NCBI GenBank assembly: GCA_964462945.1
Contig: CAYWZW010000010.1
Location: 1-64,000 of the forward strand
DNA: 64,000 bases
Reading direction: 5' to 3'
Source: GCA-020343675 sp964462945
GTDB lineage: Bacteria; Planctomycetota; Phycisphaerae; Sedimentisphaerales; Anaerobacaceae
Under the pieces are notes generated by a model that saw only the letters and a list, made by a program, of their open reading frames with translations, was not told the DNA's origin and searched no databases. Below are positions 51,994 to 62,149 of this stretch, piece by piece (the stretch's first letter is position 1; the number at the start of each line of letters is the position of its first letter). Both the position numbers and the translations under genes were made by a program.

Positions 51994-54900
51994 ATGCGGG
52001 GCTCGGAGACCAGCGGGAAAAACCCTTGTGAAGAGGTGGCAGATCTGCGCGCCCGTGTGGCAAAACTGGAGCGGCTGAGCGGGAATTTGGCCGGACCCCA
52101 GCACGCGGATGAGGACTTGGACAAAGCGTGGGCCGAGTGGGGGAGGACCTTTGACGCCGCAAGAGACTCGATAATGGTCCTTGATGGCGATTTCAACATT
52201 GTCCAGGCAAATCTGGCGGCATCTCGCCTGATAGGCAAGCCCCTTGAGGAGATTATCGGACGGACTTGCTGGCAGGTAGTCCATGGCACGGACAGCCCTC
52301 CTGATGAATGTCTGGTGAAGGTGGCCCAGAAAACTAAGAACCATGAGGAAGCCGAACTCTATTTGCCGGAAAGGGACATCTGGATAGAGGTCTCGGCGGA
52401 CCCTATATTGGATGATCAAGGCGATATCGACAGGGTCATTCATGTCATACGAGACATCACCGAGCGTAAAAAAAACGAGCAGGGGCTCCGGGAAAGGGAG
52501 GAAAGATACCGTTCGATTTTCAATACGGCGGCCAGTCTCATAGTGTTGGTCGATCCGAATGGAGTTGTTGCAGACTGCAACTCCAGGGTGAAGGACATTC
52601 TCGGCTACGAGAGAGAGGAGATCGCGGGCCAGTCCATAGCGAAGATCATCCATCCAGATGACATTGAAAGGGCAAAGGCGTGCCTGAATGAGATATTCGT
52701 CCATGGTTCGGCCCGCGACAAAAAATACAGAATGATCCGAAAGGATAAGAGGGAGATCGACGTCGAAGTAAATGCCGCCGGACTGAAGGACGGCCAGGAC
52801 AAATACGTGAGCGGCATCTGTATCATCGAGGACATCACCGAGCGCAATCAGGCCCAAGAGGCGATTGCGGAGAGCGAGCAGAAGTTCAGGTCGATCTTCG
52901 ATAATGCCAATGACGTGATTGTGTTCGTTACCACGACCGGAAAGATACTCGAAGTAAACAGGAGAATAAAAGATGTTTTGGGATACGACCGGGATGAATT
53001 GATCGGCAAGAACTTCATAACATCGGGCATCTTGGCGGCCAGGAACGCCGCCATGATAGTGAAGCTCTTCATGGAGTCAGTGACCCGAGGCGGATTCCCG
53101 GACAGACAGGATGGCCGTGATATAACTGAAGTGTGGCTCAATCACAAGAATGGACATACCGTCTTAGTTGAAGCGAGCACCACCGCGACAAGGAGGAACG
53201 GAAAATTAGGAGGCTTCCTCAGCATCCTCCGCGACGTCACTGATCGCAGGAAGGCCGACGAGGCTTATCGGTCGCTGGTGGACCATTCGTTGCAGGGCCT
53301 GGTGATTTTCCAGGATGGACGCGTTGTCTTTGCCAACCAGGCCATGGCCCAGATCACCGGCTACACGGTGGAGGAGATGCTGGCCGCCTCGCCCGAGAAG
53401 GTGCGGGCGTTTGTGTATCCGGATGACCGGGAGATGGTCTGGGGCCGGCATAGGCAGCGATTGCAGGGCGAGCTTCCGCCGGAGCGGTACGAGCTTCGCG
53501 GCGTCAGAAAGGACGGCTCAATCCGTTGGCTGGAGATTGACGCCAGCCCGATCGAGTATCAAGGAAGACCCGCCATCCAGGCGGCTTATGTTGACATCAC
53601 GGAGCGCAAAAAGGCAAAAGAGGCGCTGCAAAAAAGTCAAGAAGAGCTCAAAGCCATCTTCGAAAGCGCCGTTGACGGGATTATCTATGCCGACAGGAAG
53701 GGCCATGTCGTTGAAGTGAATCCGGCCTTCACCAAGATAACGGGAATCCCACGAGAACAGGTTGTGGGCAGGGACCCTGTCAGCCTCGCCAGGCAGTTCG
53801 GAAAGCCCAAAGACCTCCCGCAACTGCTGAAGGCAATAAGCGATGGGCTGGCGGGCAAACCTATAAGGCTCCCCGACTTGGAAATCAACAACAGAATCGT
53901 GGAGATACTCACCCCTGCGCTGACGAATGGAACGGCAGGCATTACGGCGGTGATGCGAGACGTCACCGAGCGTCTGAAAGCACAGCAGTCCCTGCAAAAA
54001 GAGCGAGACAAAGCGCAACGCTACCTGGACGTTGCGGGGGTCATATTGGTTGCCATCGATTCTGAGCAAAGGGTCGGCCTCATAAACAAAAAGGGCTGTG
54101 AGATCTTAGGGTATGAAGACGAAGAAATCCTTGGCAAGAACTGGTTTGACAATTTCCTGCCGGAGAGAGTCAGGGATGAGACCAGGACGATTTTTGAGAA
54201 GTTCGTGAAAGGACAGGCTGACGCCCCTGAATATGTCGAAAATCCCATCTTGACCAAGAGCGGCCAGGAGCGGCTCATCGCCTGGCACAACACGACTCTC
54301 AAAGATGACCAGGGCAGCTTCGTCGCCACTTTGAGCTCCGGAGAGGACATTACCGAACGCAGGCGAGCAGAGGAAGCGATGCGGCAGAGTGAGGAAAAAT
54401 ACAGGGACCTTTTTGAAAACGCGCGGCAGGCGATCATTACATTTGACACGCAAGGAAACATTACGGGCGTCAACAAGCTGATCGAAGAGTATGGATTTAA
54501 GCGAGGGCAGTTCATCGGCAAACCGCTCTTTGATTTTGTTGCAGAGGATCACAGGGCCAAAGCCGTCGGGGATTTTGAGACATTGATCAGCGGCCATCCG
54601 GTGAGAGGTGAAATGGACGTGGTTACTCCCAAGGGAACCATGACGGTAGAATACAGAGACAACCCGATCATACAGGCAGGAAAAGTCGTGGGTGTCCAGG
54701 CCATTCTGACAGACATCACCGAGCGCAAGAAGGCGGAGGAGATGCTGCGGGAGACCAATGAATATCTTGAGAATCTGATTAACTATGCTAATTCTCCGAT
54801 TATCGTCTGGAATCCGCAATTCCGGATTACCAAGTTCAACCACGCCTTCGAGTCCCTGACCGGAAGAAGGGCTGGCGACGTCATCGGTAAGTCTCTTGAA

Positions 54901-56514
54901 TTTCTCTTCCCGCCGGCTTTCGCGGAAAGTACAATGAAGCTTATCCGCAAGACACTGACCGGCGAACGTTGGGAGGTCGTTGAGATCAATATCCAGCATA
55001 TCGATGGTTCTGTCCGGATAGTCCTCTGGAACTCAGCCGTGATCTTAGCGCTAGACGGCAAAACAATTATAGCGATTATCGCACAGGGGCAGGACATCAC
55101 CGACCGCAAAAAGACGGAAACGGAGCTTCGTTCTTCCGAAGAAAAATTCCGCTTGGCCATGGACGCAACCAATGACGCCTTATGGGATTGGAATATTGTA
55201 ACAAATGAAGTTTATAGAAATCCCCGCCATGTAACGATGTTGGGGTATGAACCGCAGGAGCTTTCTTCGTCGCAAAAAGAATGGGAGATGCGAATTCATC
55301 CTGACGATAAACAAAAAGTATCCGATGCCGTGAATGAGCATTTAAAAGGAAAGACCCAGGGTATCGCAATTGAGTACCGCCTTAAGACAAAATCAGGCGA
55401 CTATATATGGGTTTTGGGCCGAGGGAAAGTAGTAGCATATAACGATGATGGAAAGCCAATAAGAATGATCGGGACAAATATCGATATCACCGAGCGCAAG
55501 AAAGCGGAGGAACAGATAGAAAAGCTGGCGAAGTTCCACGCGGAGAATCCGTATCCTATCATGCGTATCTCCGGCGGCGGCACAGTTCTGTTTGCGAACC
55601 CGGCCAGTGCGGCCCTCCTGCGAGACAACGACAGCGGAGTCGGCCGGCCCATCCCCCGGCATTGGCAGCAGGTGGCTCAGAGCGCTCTGGCCTCCGGGTC
55701 AGTAGGCAGGATAGAAGTGAAGCACGGAGGGTGTGTTCTTGCCTTCCGGGCCGTGCCTCTGACAAACGCCGGATATGTGAACTTCTACGGTACCGATATC
55801 ACCGACCGTAAGAAGGCGGAAGAGAGATTGCTTGAGTATCAGGCGAAGCTCAGGGCGATGGCTTCTGAAATTCTCAGGAGCGAAGATCGTGAAAGGCGGC
55901 GTCTTGCGGCCGGACTGCACGGTAATATATGTCAAAAGCTGGTTTTCTCTAAACTTGCACTCGAATCGTCACTGAGTATGGTATCGGACGCCAAGTTGTC
56001 TGCGTCATTAAGAATCGCCTCTGAGGCCATTGGGCAGACCATCGAAGAAGCCGATTCCTTAACGCTTGAACTGAGTAATCCGATCCTGCGGGAGTTCGGT
56101 TTTCTGGCGGCCCTGGAGAAATACCTGACTGAAGACATCCGGCAAAAGCACGGAATCCCCTGTGAGCTTGAGAGTGATAAACAGGTCGGTGCTTTGTCAG
56201 ACGAGCTTAAAACCTGCCTGTTCCGAGTGACGCGCGAGCTGCTTACAAATGCCGTCAGGCACGCTCACGCGAGCAAAATCAAGGTCTCGGTTCGCAGGAG
56301 TCAAGGTCAAATACATGTGCGCGTTGAAGATGATGGGATCGGGTTCAAATATACGGAAGTTAGTTCAGAGGTCTCAAAGACAACACGATTTGGTCTGTTC
56401 AGCGTTCGGGAGCAGTTAGAGTATTTGGGCGGGCGCCTTGATATTGAATCCGAACCAGGCCGGGGCACAACGGCTACGGTAGTCGTACCGCTGGCGGAGA
56501 AAACAGTTGTCTAA
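51994..56514 (+). CDS. Multi-PAS sensor histidine kinase (NarX/DegS-type catalytic core)
   Basis: 1506 residues, no membrane helix, ATG with a GGGAGAT site. About ten PAS domains in tandem, each with its entry phrase (e.g. RYRSIFNTAASLIVLVD, KFRSIFDNANDVIVFV, AYRSLVDHSLQGLVIFQDG) and most ended by a DITERKK-type exit motif. Then an HisKA_3-type dimerisation helix RSEDRERRRLAAGLHGNICQKL with phosphoacceptor His1309, and a HATPase with ELLTNAVRHAHASKI and VEDDGIGF. The residue after the His, Asp or Glu in almost all HisKA_3 kinases, is Gly1310. The NarL-type regulator gene follows 17 bases later and is its obvious partner. Confidence 0.93.
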   Translation: MRGSETSGKNPCEEVADLRARVAKLERLSGNLAGPQHADEDLDKAWAEWGRTFDAARDSIMVLDGDFNIVQANLAASRLIGKPLEEIIGRTCWQVVHGTDSPPDECLVKVAQKTKNHEEAELYLPERDIWIEVSADPILDDQGDIDRVIHVIRDITERKKNEQGLREREERYRSIFNTAASLIVLVDPNGVVADCNSRVKDILGYEREEIAGQSIAKIIHPDDIERAKACLNEIFVHGSARDKKYRMIRKDKREIDVEVNAAGLKDGQDKYVSGICIIEDITERNQAQEAIAESEQKFRSIFDNANDVIVFVTTTGKILEVNRRIKDVLGYDRDELIGKNFITSGILAARNAAMIVKLFMESVTRGGFPDRQDGRDITEVWLNHKNGHTVLVEASTTATRRNGKLGGFLSILRDVTDRRKADEAYRSLVDHSLQGLVIFQDGRVVFANQAMAQITGYTVEEMLAASPEKVRAFVYPDDREMVWGRHRQRLQGELPPERYELRGVRKDGSIRWLEIDASPIEYQGRPAIQAAYVDITERKKAKEALQKSQEELKAIFESAVDGIIYADRKGHVVEVNPAFTKITGIPREQVVGRDPVSLARQFGKPKDLPQLLKAISDGLAGKPIRLPDLEINNRIVEILTPALTNGTAGITAVMRDVTERLKAQQSLQKERDKAQRYLDVAGVILVAIDSEQRVGLINKKGCEILGYEDEEILGKNWFDNFLPERVRDETRTIFEKFVKGQADAPEYVENPILTKSGQERLIAWHNTTLKDDQGSFVATLSSGEDITERRRAEEAMRQSEEKYRDLFENARQAIITFDTQGNITGVNKLIEEYGFKRGQFIGKPLFDFVAEDHRAKAVGDFETLISGHPVRGEMDVVTPKGTMTVEYRDNPIIQAGKVVGVQAILTDITERKKAEEMLRETNEYLENLINYANSPIIVWNPQFRITKFNHAFESLTGRRAGDVIGKSLEFLFPPAFAESTMKLIRKTLTGERWEVVEINIQHIDGSVRIVLWNSAVILALDGKTIIAIIAQGQDITDRKKTETELRSSEEKFRLAMDATNDALWDWNIVTNEVYRNPRHVTMLGYEPQELSSSQKEWEMRIHPDDKQKVSDAVNEHLKGKTQGIAIEYRLKTKSGDYIWVLGRGKVVAYNDDGKPIRMIGTNIDITERKKAEEQIEKLAKFHAENPYPIMRISGGGTVLFANPASAALLRDNDSGVGRPIPRHWQQVAQSALASGSVGRIEVKHGGCVLAFRAVPLTNAGYVNFYGTDITDRKKAEERLLEYQAKLRAMASEILRSEDRERRRLAAGLHGNICQKLVFSKLALESSLSMVSDAKLSASLRIASEAIGQTIEEADSLTLELSNPILREFGFLAALEKYLTEDIRQKHGIPCELESDKQVGALSDELKTCLFRVTRELLTNAVRHAHASKIKVSVRRSQGQIHVRVEDDGIGFKYTEVSSEVSKTTRFGLFSVREQLEYLGGRLDIESEPGRGTTATVVVPLAEKTVV

Positions 56515-56531
56515 GTGCAAAGGGGACATGA

Positions 56532-57179
56532 ATGAAGATACTAATTGCAGAGGATCACGGCGTTGTGCGGGAAGGATTGAAGGTCTTGATCGAGAATCAG
56601 CCCGGGATGGAAGTGATTGCTGAGGCTCAAGACGGGCTGAAGGCAGTGGAGCTGGCGAAGGGGCTCTCGCCGGACGTCGTGCTCATGGACATAGCGATGC
56701 CCAATGTAAATGGGGTCGAGGCAACTCGCCAAATTCTGGAGGAGAATCCGGACATTCGGATTATTGCCCTGTCCGTCCACTTTGACAAGCATTTTGTGAC
56801 GGAGATGCTCAAAGCGGGCGCTTCAGGGTACGTTCTCAAATCCTGCCTTTTCGATGAGGTGCTCAGGGCGGTTCAAACGGTTGGGGCCGGCGGGCATTAC
56901 CTGAGCCCCAAGATAACGGGTGTCGTCCTGGACGACTACGTCCAGTACGTGACTGCGGCGGAGAAATCAACCGAAGGCCGCCTCACGGAACGAGAACGCC
57001 AGGTCGTCCAACTGTTGACGGAGGGCAAATCCACCAAACAGATCGCTCTGCAATTGCACGCAAGTCCGAAGACGGTGGATTCAAATCGGCGGCAAATTAT
57101 GAACAAGCTGGGCATCTTCAGCATCGCCGAACTAACGAAGTATGCTATCAGGGAAGGACTGACCTCGCAGGAATTTTGA
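56532..57179 (+). CDS. NarL/FixJ-family response regulator
   Basis: 215 residues. Receiver domain with phosphorylation site Asp53 (VLMDIAMPN), then a LuxR-type helix-turn-helix (LTERERQVVQLLTEGKSTKQIALQLHASPKTVDSNRRQIMNKL). Follows the PAS kinase by 17 bases, so the two form a two-component pair. HisKA_3 kinases are typical partners of NarL-type regulators, which fits. DNA targets unknown. Confidence 0.95.
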   Translation: MKILIAEDHGVVREGLKVLIENQPGMEVIAEAQDGLKAVELAKGLSPDVVLMDIAMPNVNGVEATRQILEENPDIRIIALSVHFDKHFVTEMLKAGASGYVLKSCLFDEVLRAVQTVGAGGHYLSPKITGVVLDDYVQYVTAAEKSTEGRLTERERQVVQLLTEGKSTKQIALQLHASPKTVDSNRRQIMNKLGIFSIAELTKYAIREGLTSQEF

Positions 57180-57276
57180 TCCCTGTCAGGACAAGAATCA
57201 ACGGGTTCTATGGAGCCTCCCCGGGTTCTTCTAACGCCGTTTCACCGAACGGCCCCTCCAGGCACCTCGCCCGAAA

Positions 57277-57705
57277 TCACGCGCCTTGGTGTGGAGATTC
57301 ACTCAAAGTCCAATAGGCGTGGATTGTCCTGATCATGTCGATGAGCTGTTTGTGGTCGGAGGGCTTGACCATGTAGCCGGCGGCGCCGCACTTGAAACAT
57401 TCGGCAATATCTCCTTCGTCCCCGGAGCCGCTCAGGACGATAACGACTGTTTGCTTCAGTGACTCATGGTCCTTCACCGCCCTGAGAAATTCAATGCCAT
57501 TCATCTGCGGAGTGTTCAAGTCCGTCAGGACGATCCACGGCCTGGCATTGTCCAGGTTCATCAGGTACTCCAGAGCTTCCTGGCAGTTTGACGAGCGGAC
57601 CAGCGGATTGGCAATCTTCAAGTGCTCAAGTGCGCGCCTAAACAGCAGGGTATCGGTGCTGTCATCGTCAACAAGTAATATGGGCGGCGCTTCCTTCATC
57701 TTCAA
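57277..57705 (-). CDS. Single-domain response regulator (Rcp1-like)
   Basis: 142 residues. VDDDSTDTLLFRRAL at the N-terminus, phosphorylation site Asp62 (LTDLNTPQMNG), Ser in LSGSG and Lys in MVKPSD. The longer loop around residues 40-55 and the NTPQMNGIEFL phrase are typical of the Rcp1 subgroup, found with phytochrome or multi-PAS kinases. It is convergent with the NarL-type gene and probably takes phosphate from the PAS kinase or one elsewhere. Confidence 0.93.
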   Translation of the reverse strand: MKMKEAPPILLVDDDSTDTLLFRRALEHLKIANPLVRSSNCQEALEYLMNLDNARPWIVLTDLNTPQMNGIEFLRAVKDHESLKQTVVIVLSGSGDEGDIAECFKCGAAGYMVKPSDHKQLIDMIRTIHAYWTLSESPHQGA

Positions 57706-57759
57706 ACCCTTTCCAGGTATGATAAATCCATGTCTCGCAGGCGTGTCTGTGTTTCTGAT

Positions 57760-58905
57760 TTAACAAGACGCCGACATTTTCACCGGCATGAATGCCTCAC
57801 GTCGAACCGGCGACTCCAGCTTGTCGAGAAGGATCTTGACAATGCGCTCGGCAGCATGGCCATCCCACAAAGGAGGTATCTGGAAGCCACGTTTGTGCCC
57901 GTCTAATGCCTGCCTGTACGCCTCGGTGATTCTGGCTGGGTCGGTACCCACAATGTGATTTGAGCCTATCTCCACGGTAATTGGGCGCTCGGTTTCCTCG
58001 CGCAGAGTCAAGCAGGGAACTCCCAGGCAGCAGGTCTCTTCTTGTACGCCCCCGGAATCGGTGAGGACCAGTCTGGCCGAACTCACGAGCTTCAAGAAGT
58101 CTAAGTAGCCCAGCGGATCAATCATTCGAAGATTCGGGAGCCGTTCCAATCGCTCGCGAGAGCTCGATGAAGATAGACTTCTTTGCGTTCGCGGGTGAAC
58201 CGGGAACACTATCTGCATATCAGACTGTATGACCTCAAGCGCATCAAGGATCCTCAACAAGACGTCTGTATCGTCAACGTTGGACGGGCGATGGAGAGTC
58301 AAAACGGCAAAACCGCCGCCGTCGAGATTGAGGCGATCCAGGATATCTGATCCGGCGGCCCGCGCGCGATTCTCCGTCAGAGTGTCAATCATCACATTGC
58401 CAACTAAGAATATCTTCTGTGGAGAGACGCCCTCGCGAATGAGATTATCAACACCGCTCTGCTCGGTACAAAAGAGCAAATCGCTTATGGCGTCGGTGAG
58501 GGTCCGGTTAATCTCCTCCGGCATGGAGCGATTGAAGCTGCGGAGTCCCGCCTCGACGTGCACCAGCTTCACGCCGAGCTTGACGGCCACCAGGCCGCAA
58601 GCGATAGTGCTGTTGACATCGCCCACGACGAGTACGGCATCGGGCTCGTGTTCCAGAACAACCGGCTCGAACGCCTTCATAATCTCCGCTGTTTGTACGG
58701 CGTGCGATGCACTGCCGACTTCCAGGTTCACGTCCGGCTCGGGTATCCTTAAATCACGAAAGAAAAGGTCGCTCATCTTCTGGTCATAATGCTGACCCGT
58801 ATGCACCAGCAGCGGCTCGATCTGCGGATGCCGGCCATACTCCACCATCAGCGGCGCAATCTTCATGAAGTTCGGCCGGGCCCCGACGATATTCACGATC
58901 TTCAT
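57760..58905 (-). CDS. wecB: UDP-N-acetylglucosamine 2-epimerase (non-hydrolysing)
   Basis: 381 residues from MKIVNIVGARPNFMK. It makes UDP-ManNAc from UDP-GlcNAc for surface polysaccharide. GARPNFMKIAPL, LVHTGQHYDQKMSD, VGDVNSTIACGLVA, HVEAGLRSF, FPVHPRTQ and TDSGGVQEETCCLGVPCLTLR are all family signatures. Start at 58905; the 33 codons upstream in frame are not like the family. It is the last gene of a minus-strand polysaccharide cluster that continues to the window end. Confidence 0.94.
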   Translation of the reverse strand: MKIVNIVGARPNFMKIAPLMVEYGRHPQIEPLLVHTGQHYDQKMSDLFFRDLRIPEPDVNLEVGSASHAVQTAEIMKAFEPVVLEHEPDAVLVVGDVNSTIACGLVAVKLGVKLVHVEAGLRSFNRSMPEEINRTLTDAISDLLFCTEQSGVDNLIREGVSPQKIFLVGNVMIDTLTENRARAAGSDILDRLNLDGGGFAVLTLHRPSNVDDTDVLLRILDALEVIQSDMQIVFPVHPRTQRSLSSSSSRERLERLPNLRMIDPLGYLDFLKLVSSARLVLTDSGGVQEETCCLGVPCLTLREETERPITVEIGSNHIVGTDPARITEAYRQALDGHKRGFQIPPLWDGHAAERIVKILLDKLESPVRREAFMPVKMSASC

Positions 58906-59065
58906 GGATTCTCGTTCGCAGTCAAGAAAGGGGTTGTAGTGAGACACTTCAGTGGCCGACGAACGCCGATAACAACACTGGGGACAGGATGAGGACCCAG
59001 ACAACCGGCGTAGCGAACGACTTGATAATGGGAATGTCAGCCACCGGACCGCCTACCACGGTGGG

Positions 59066-60328
59066 CTATCGCGCAACCGGTTCCGCCAAGGCGTGAGCTG
59101 CGGTCCCGGCAACATTCGCGATGATCTCCAGATAAGCCTCTGCGAGGATATCACGGGTGTAGTGGGCCATTACATGCCGATAGCCCGACTCGGCATAAGC
59201 GGAACACTGAGCCGCGCTGTCGGCCAGTTGCAGCACTGCATCGACAAGCTCCCGCTCGTTCTCAGGCTCAATCGCAACGCCTGCCCCGGCCTTCAAGACA
59301 AACTGCTCTGCAAACCCCCGGACGCCGATGACGACCGGCTTGGCCATACCGGCGGCCTCGAAGATCTTGGAAGGCATAACGCTCTCGAAAACATCGCTCC
59401 TGCGAAGGTGAATGAGGCAGGCATCCGCAATAGACAGGTACTTGGGGATCATGCCCTTGGGCTGCAATCCGGCGAAGATCACGTTCTTGATCCCCATACG
59501 AGCCGCCTCGGCCTGCAAATCAGCCCGAATTGCACCATCGCCCACGATCATGAACTTTGTGTCTCTTCGATTCATCTCTTCGAGCAGCTTGCCCGCCCGC
59601 AGCACAACGCCCAGCCCCGACGCCATGCCGACGGTCCCGACGTAACTGCACACGAACTCTCCATTGAGACCCCATTTGTGCTTGAGATCTGCGTCCGGGT
59701 CCTGTGGCCGAAAGACCTCGGGATCGACGCCGTTCATGATCACGGACATCTTCTCAGAGGGGACCCCCTTATCCCGAAGCGCTTCACTATAGCACTCACC
59801 GACCGTCACGATGTGATCGGCCATGGCGTACATCTTGCGCTCGAGGTACTGCAGAAACCGGACGAGTACGTTTTCCTGCATGGCTCCCACCGCCACGATG
59901 GAGGCAGGCCAGATATCCCGGATCTCCAGGATGAACGGCAGCCGTCGCACTTTGGCGACCAGGGCCCCCGCCCAGCCGCAGAAGAACTGCGGACTCGTCG
60001 CAATGACCACATCCGGCCTGCGAACGAACAGACCGGCCAGGAAAGCGCTGAACAAGTAAGACAGGTAGTTCAATATCCTCTTGATCGCACCCTTATTGGC
60101 TGCAATGTATGTCCACACCCGCGTCACGCTGATGCCGTCGATGAACTCAGTCTGCCTGAGTCGGTTCCTATAGCCGTTGTAGACGATCCCGTTGGGTACG
60201 TTTGGGACGCAGGTGATTACCTCAACCTTATGCCCGGCCGCAGCCCATCGCTTGGCAGTCTCGTACACGCGAGATGCAGGCGCGTTTCCTTCCGGCGGAA
60301 AGTAATGAGATAGAAATAGAATCCTCAT
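59066..60328 (-). CDS. GT4-family glycosyltransferase (WbuB-like)
   Basis: 420 residues. N-terminal Rossmann half LFLSHYFPPEGNAPASRVYETAKRWAAAGHKVEVITCVPN is the WbuB/WcaI kind, typical of fucosamine or related hexose transferases. C-terminal half has SYVGTVGMASGLGVVL, FVGDGAIRADLQAEA-like nucleotide-binding strand and RRSDVFESVMPSKIFEAAGMAKPVV with the E-x7-E pattern of GT-B enzymes. A weak hydrophobic segment near residue 85 could associate with the membrane. It lies between wecB and the heparinase-like gene, so it likely adds a sugar to a lipid-linked O-antigen or capsule unit. Confidence 0.92.
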   Translation of the reverse strand: MRILFLSHYFPPEGNAPASRVYETAKRWAAAGHKVEVITCVPNVPNGIVYNGYRNRLRQTEFIDGISVTRVWTYIAANKGAIKRILNYLSYLFSAFLAGLFVRRPDVVIATSPQFFCGWAGALVAKVRRLPFILEIRDIWPASIVAVGAMQENVLVRFLQYLERKMYAMADHIVTVGECYSEALRDKGVPSEKMSVIMNGVDPEVFRPQDPDADLKHKWGLNGEFVCSYVGTVGMASGLGVVLRAGKLLEEMNRRDTKFMIVGDGAIRADLQAEAARMGIKNVIFAGLQPKGMIPKYLSIADACLIHLRRSDVFESVMPSKIFEAAGMAKPVVIGVRGFAEQFVLKAGAGVAIEPENERELVDAVLQLADSAAQCSAYAESGYRHVMAHYTRDILAEAYLEIIANVAGTAAHALAEPVAR

Positions 60329-60400
60329 GGTTACCGACCCTCCTTCTTTTAGTGGGTGGTGGCGCCTTGCCGGCTCTGTCCTGACATACTGCCGCCGGCT

Positions 60401-62098
60401 TTATGTAACGTTCTGGACATGACAGCACAACTCGATGTCCGTCCCTGCGTTCTCAAGGGCCACTACCTTGTTTCGCTCCTTCAGGCTGAACTGCGGGAAG
60501 TACCATCCATCTTCGATTCTCACGATGCCTCCGTTGGGGCACGTGATTCGAACGTGTCCTTTCGGATGCTCGACCTCGATTCCCGCTTCATTCATCCGGA
60601 CCACTGTACAGGTTGGGTGAAGGTGCAAACGGGCTACCGCGTTGACCGCGCGCGATGATGTGATTCGGTCAGTGACCGTCAGTCCATTTTCACAATGCCC
60701 TTCGATGGAACGATGGTGCGCGGATCTGCCGGGGAGACGGTGATACCCATCATGCCAGCCACTGATGCAGAAACCTTTCCTCGATGGCCGCCATTGGACA
60801 TCACGCGGATATCCGCGTCCGGCGACACGGAAGGAGGCCCACATCTCGCACTGGTCCTGTCCATTCACCTCGACCGTATTGTGGGCCGGCGTCGAACGGC
60901 AGTAGCGACGGGCCTGAGAGACCTCGTAGTCATGAACCCCGGTATCGACAATTACGCGGTGGCCTTGCAGCGACAGCTCAAAGCTGAAGATATCCGCATG
61001 GGCATGGCCGGGGATATAATCCGGCCCGATCCTGCCGAAATCGCAGAGAACATAGTTGCCCTTCAAATCCCGCCAGCCATAGTACCCGGCATCTGGCAAA
61101 GCAAAGCAACCGGGCATCATCGGCGGTGCGAGTGGAGCCATTCCCGGCAGTCCACTGCAGAACGACCGCAACTCATCAGGCTCATTGCAAATGCCGAGTG
61201 CACTGTCATTGAGTAGCGCGATCCCGCCGTCCGGATGACAGACTGCATCCAACGCCTTGAGCATCCGGCCCAGAGGTTCGGCAATGAGCCGCTTTAACCG
61301 TTCATTGCCCGTCGCCGCCAGCATGGCCAGAACGTATATCATGCGGCAGTGGTACATGGGTGATAATTCAAAGTGCATGCCGTCCGGCAGGACCTGTTCG
61401 GGGATCTGCTCCCGCAAAATGCTGTGTCCCTTCTCGAACCACCTGCGAGGCTGCTCACCCTTGAAGCAACTGCCGACAAAAGCCAAGGCTGCACCGTTCT
61501 CAAAGTAGTGATTGCCAAGCAGATGGGTTTCCAGGTGCCTCGCGAGCCACTGGACCTGCCGAAAGATACTGCTCCACAGCTTTTCGAGGAATGCGTGATC
61601 CCCTTCAACCTGCTCTCGGAACCTGCCCCAGAAGACGGTCGCCCAATTGACCAGGCGAAGCGACGTGGGATACGGCTCCCAACCGATGGCCCCCTTCGCC
61701 AACGGGTAGTTCTGTATCCAGTCAATGACCGCAGCCCTCGCCTCCTCATAGCCGAGCACCCAAAGCCATTCGAAATAGTGCAGATTATACTGCCAGAGCT
61801 TCGGCAACTGGCAATCCCATCGGGGGGGAAAGCCTACCCTTACCTCGGAATTGAGAAATCGAAGAGTACCCTGGCGGATGCCATTGGCCCGGTTGTCCTG
61901 GGCACCCGGCGGGAGAAACCGGACATCCCGGGGCCAGAGACAGCCTCTAAACTCCGCGACCGCTTGACCGTTTGCGTGTTCGCGCTGCAGGCGTGAACCG
62001 ACGCGATGGCGAACCTGTGCGGCGATCTGCCCTGATTTGAGATAACGAGCTGTCCACGCGAGACGATTGAGCTTCGAGATGATTGATGCCTGGGACAT
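60401..62098 (-). CDS. Heparinase II/III-family protein
   Basis: 565 residues from MSQASIISKLNRL; a GTG at 62137 is also possible. It begins with LNRLAWTARYLKSGQIAAQVRHRVG, typical of the members found in exopolysaccharide clusters, then a helical (alpha/alpha) toroid (PYPTSLRLVNW, HLLGNHYFENGAALAFVG) and a C-terminal beta domain with GHAHADIFSFELSLQGHRVIVDTG, which holds the catalytic His/Tyr region. No signal peptide. In such clusters it is thought to cut or edit the polymer. Followed closely upstream by the bidomain dehydrogenase gene, with which it often occurs. Confidence 0.9.
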   Translation of the reverse strand: MSQASIISKLNRLAWTARYLKSGQIAAQVRHRVGSRLQREHANGQAVAEFRGCLWPRDVRFLPPGAQDNRANGIRQGTLRFLNSEVRVGFPPRWDCQLPKLWQYNLHYFEWLWVLGYEEARAAVIDWIQNYPLAKGAIGWEPYPTSLRLVNWATVFWGRFREQVEGDHAFLEKLWSSIFRQVQWLARHLETHLLGNHYFENGAALAFVGSCFKGEQPRRWFEKGHSILREQIPEQVLPDGMHFELSPMYHCRMIYVLAMLAATGNERLKRLIAEPLGRMLKALDAVCHPDGGIALLNDSALGICNEPDELRSFCSGLPGMAPLAPPMMPGCFALPDAGYYGWRDLKGNYVLCDFGRIGPDYIPGHAHADIFSFELSLQGHRVIVDTGVHDYEVSQARRYCRSTPAHNTVEVNGQDQCEMWASFRVAGRGYPRDVQWRPSRKGFCISGWHDGYHRLPGRSAHHRSIEGHCENGLTVTDRITSSRAVNAVARLHLHPTCTVVRMNEAGIEVEHPKGHVRITCPNGGIVRIEDGWYFPQFSLKERNKVVALENAGTDIELCCHVQNVT

Positions 62099-62149
62099 GG
62101 GAACGTGCTGCACTGGGAACGAACCGCCTTCAACCACAGGGCTGCAAGA

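Noticed and set aside
52430..55820. Repeated DNA (gacatcaccgagcgcaa) as a mobile or CRISPR-like repeat
   Set aside because: It encodes the DITERKK exit motif of successive PAS domains inside one gene; spacing is that of domains.
59093..60313. 406-codon open frame on the + strand opposite the GT4 gene
   Set aside because: Shadow of the high-GC glycosyltransferase gene; composition rich in His, Arg and Asp with no domain pattern.
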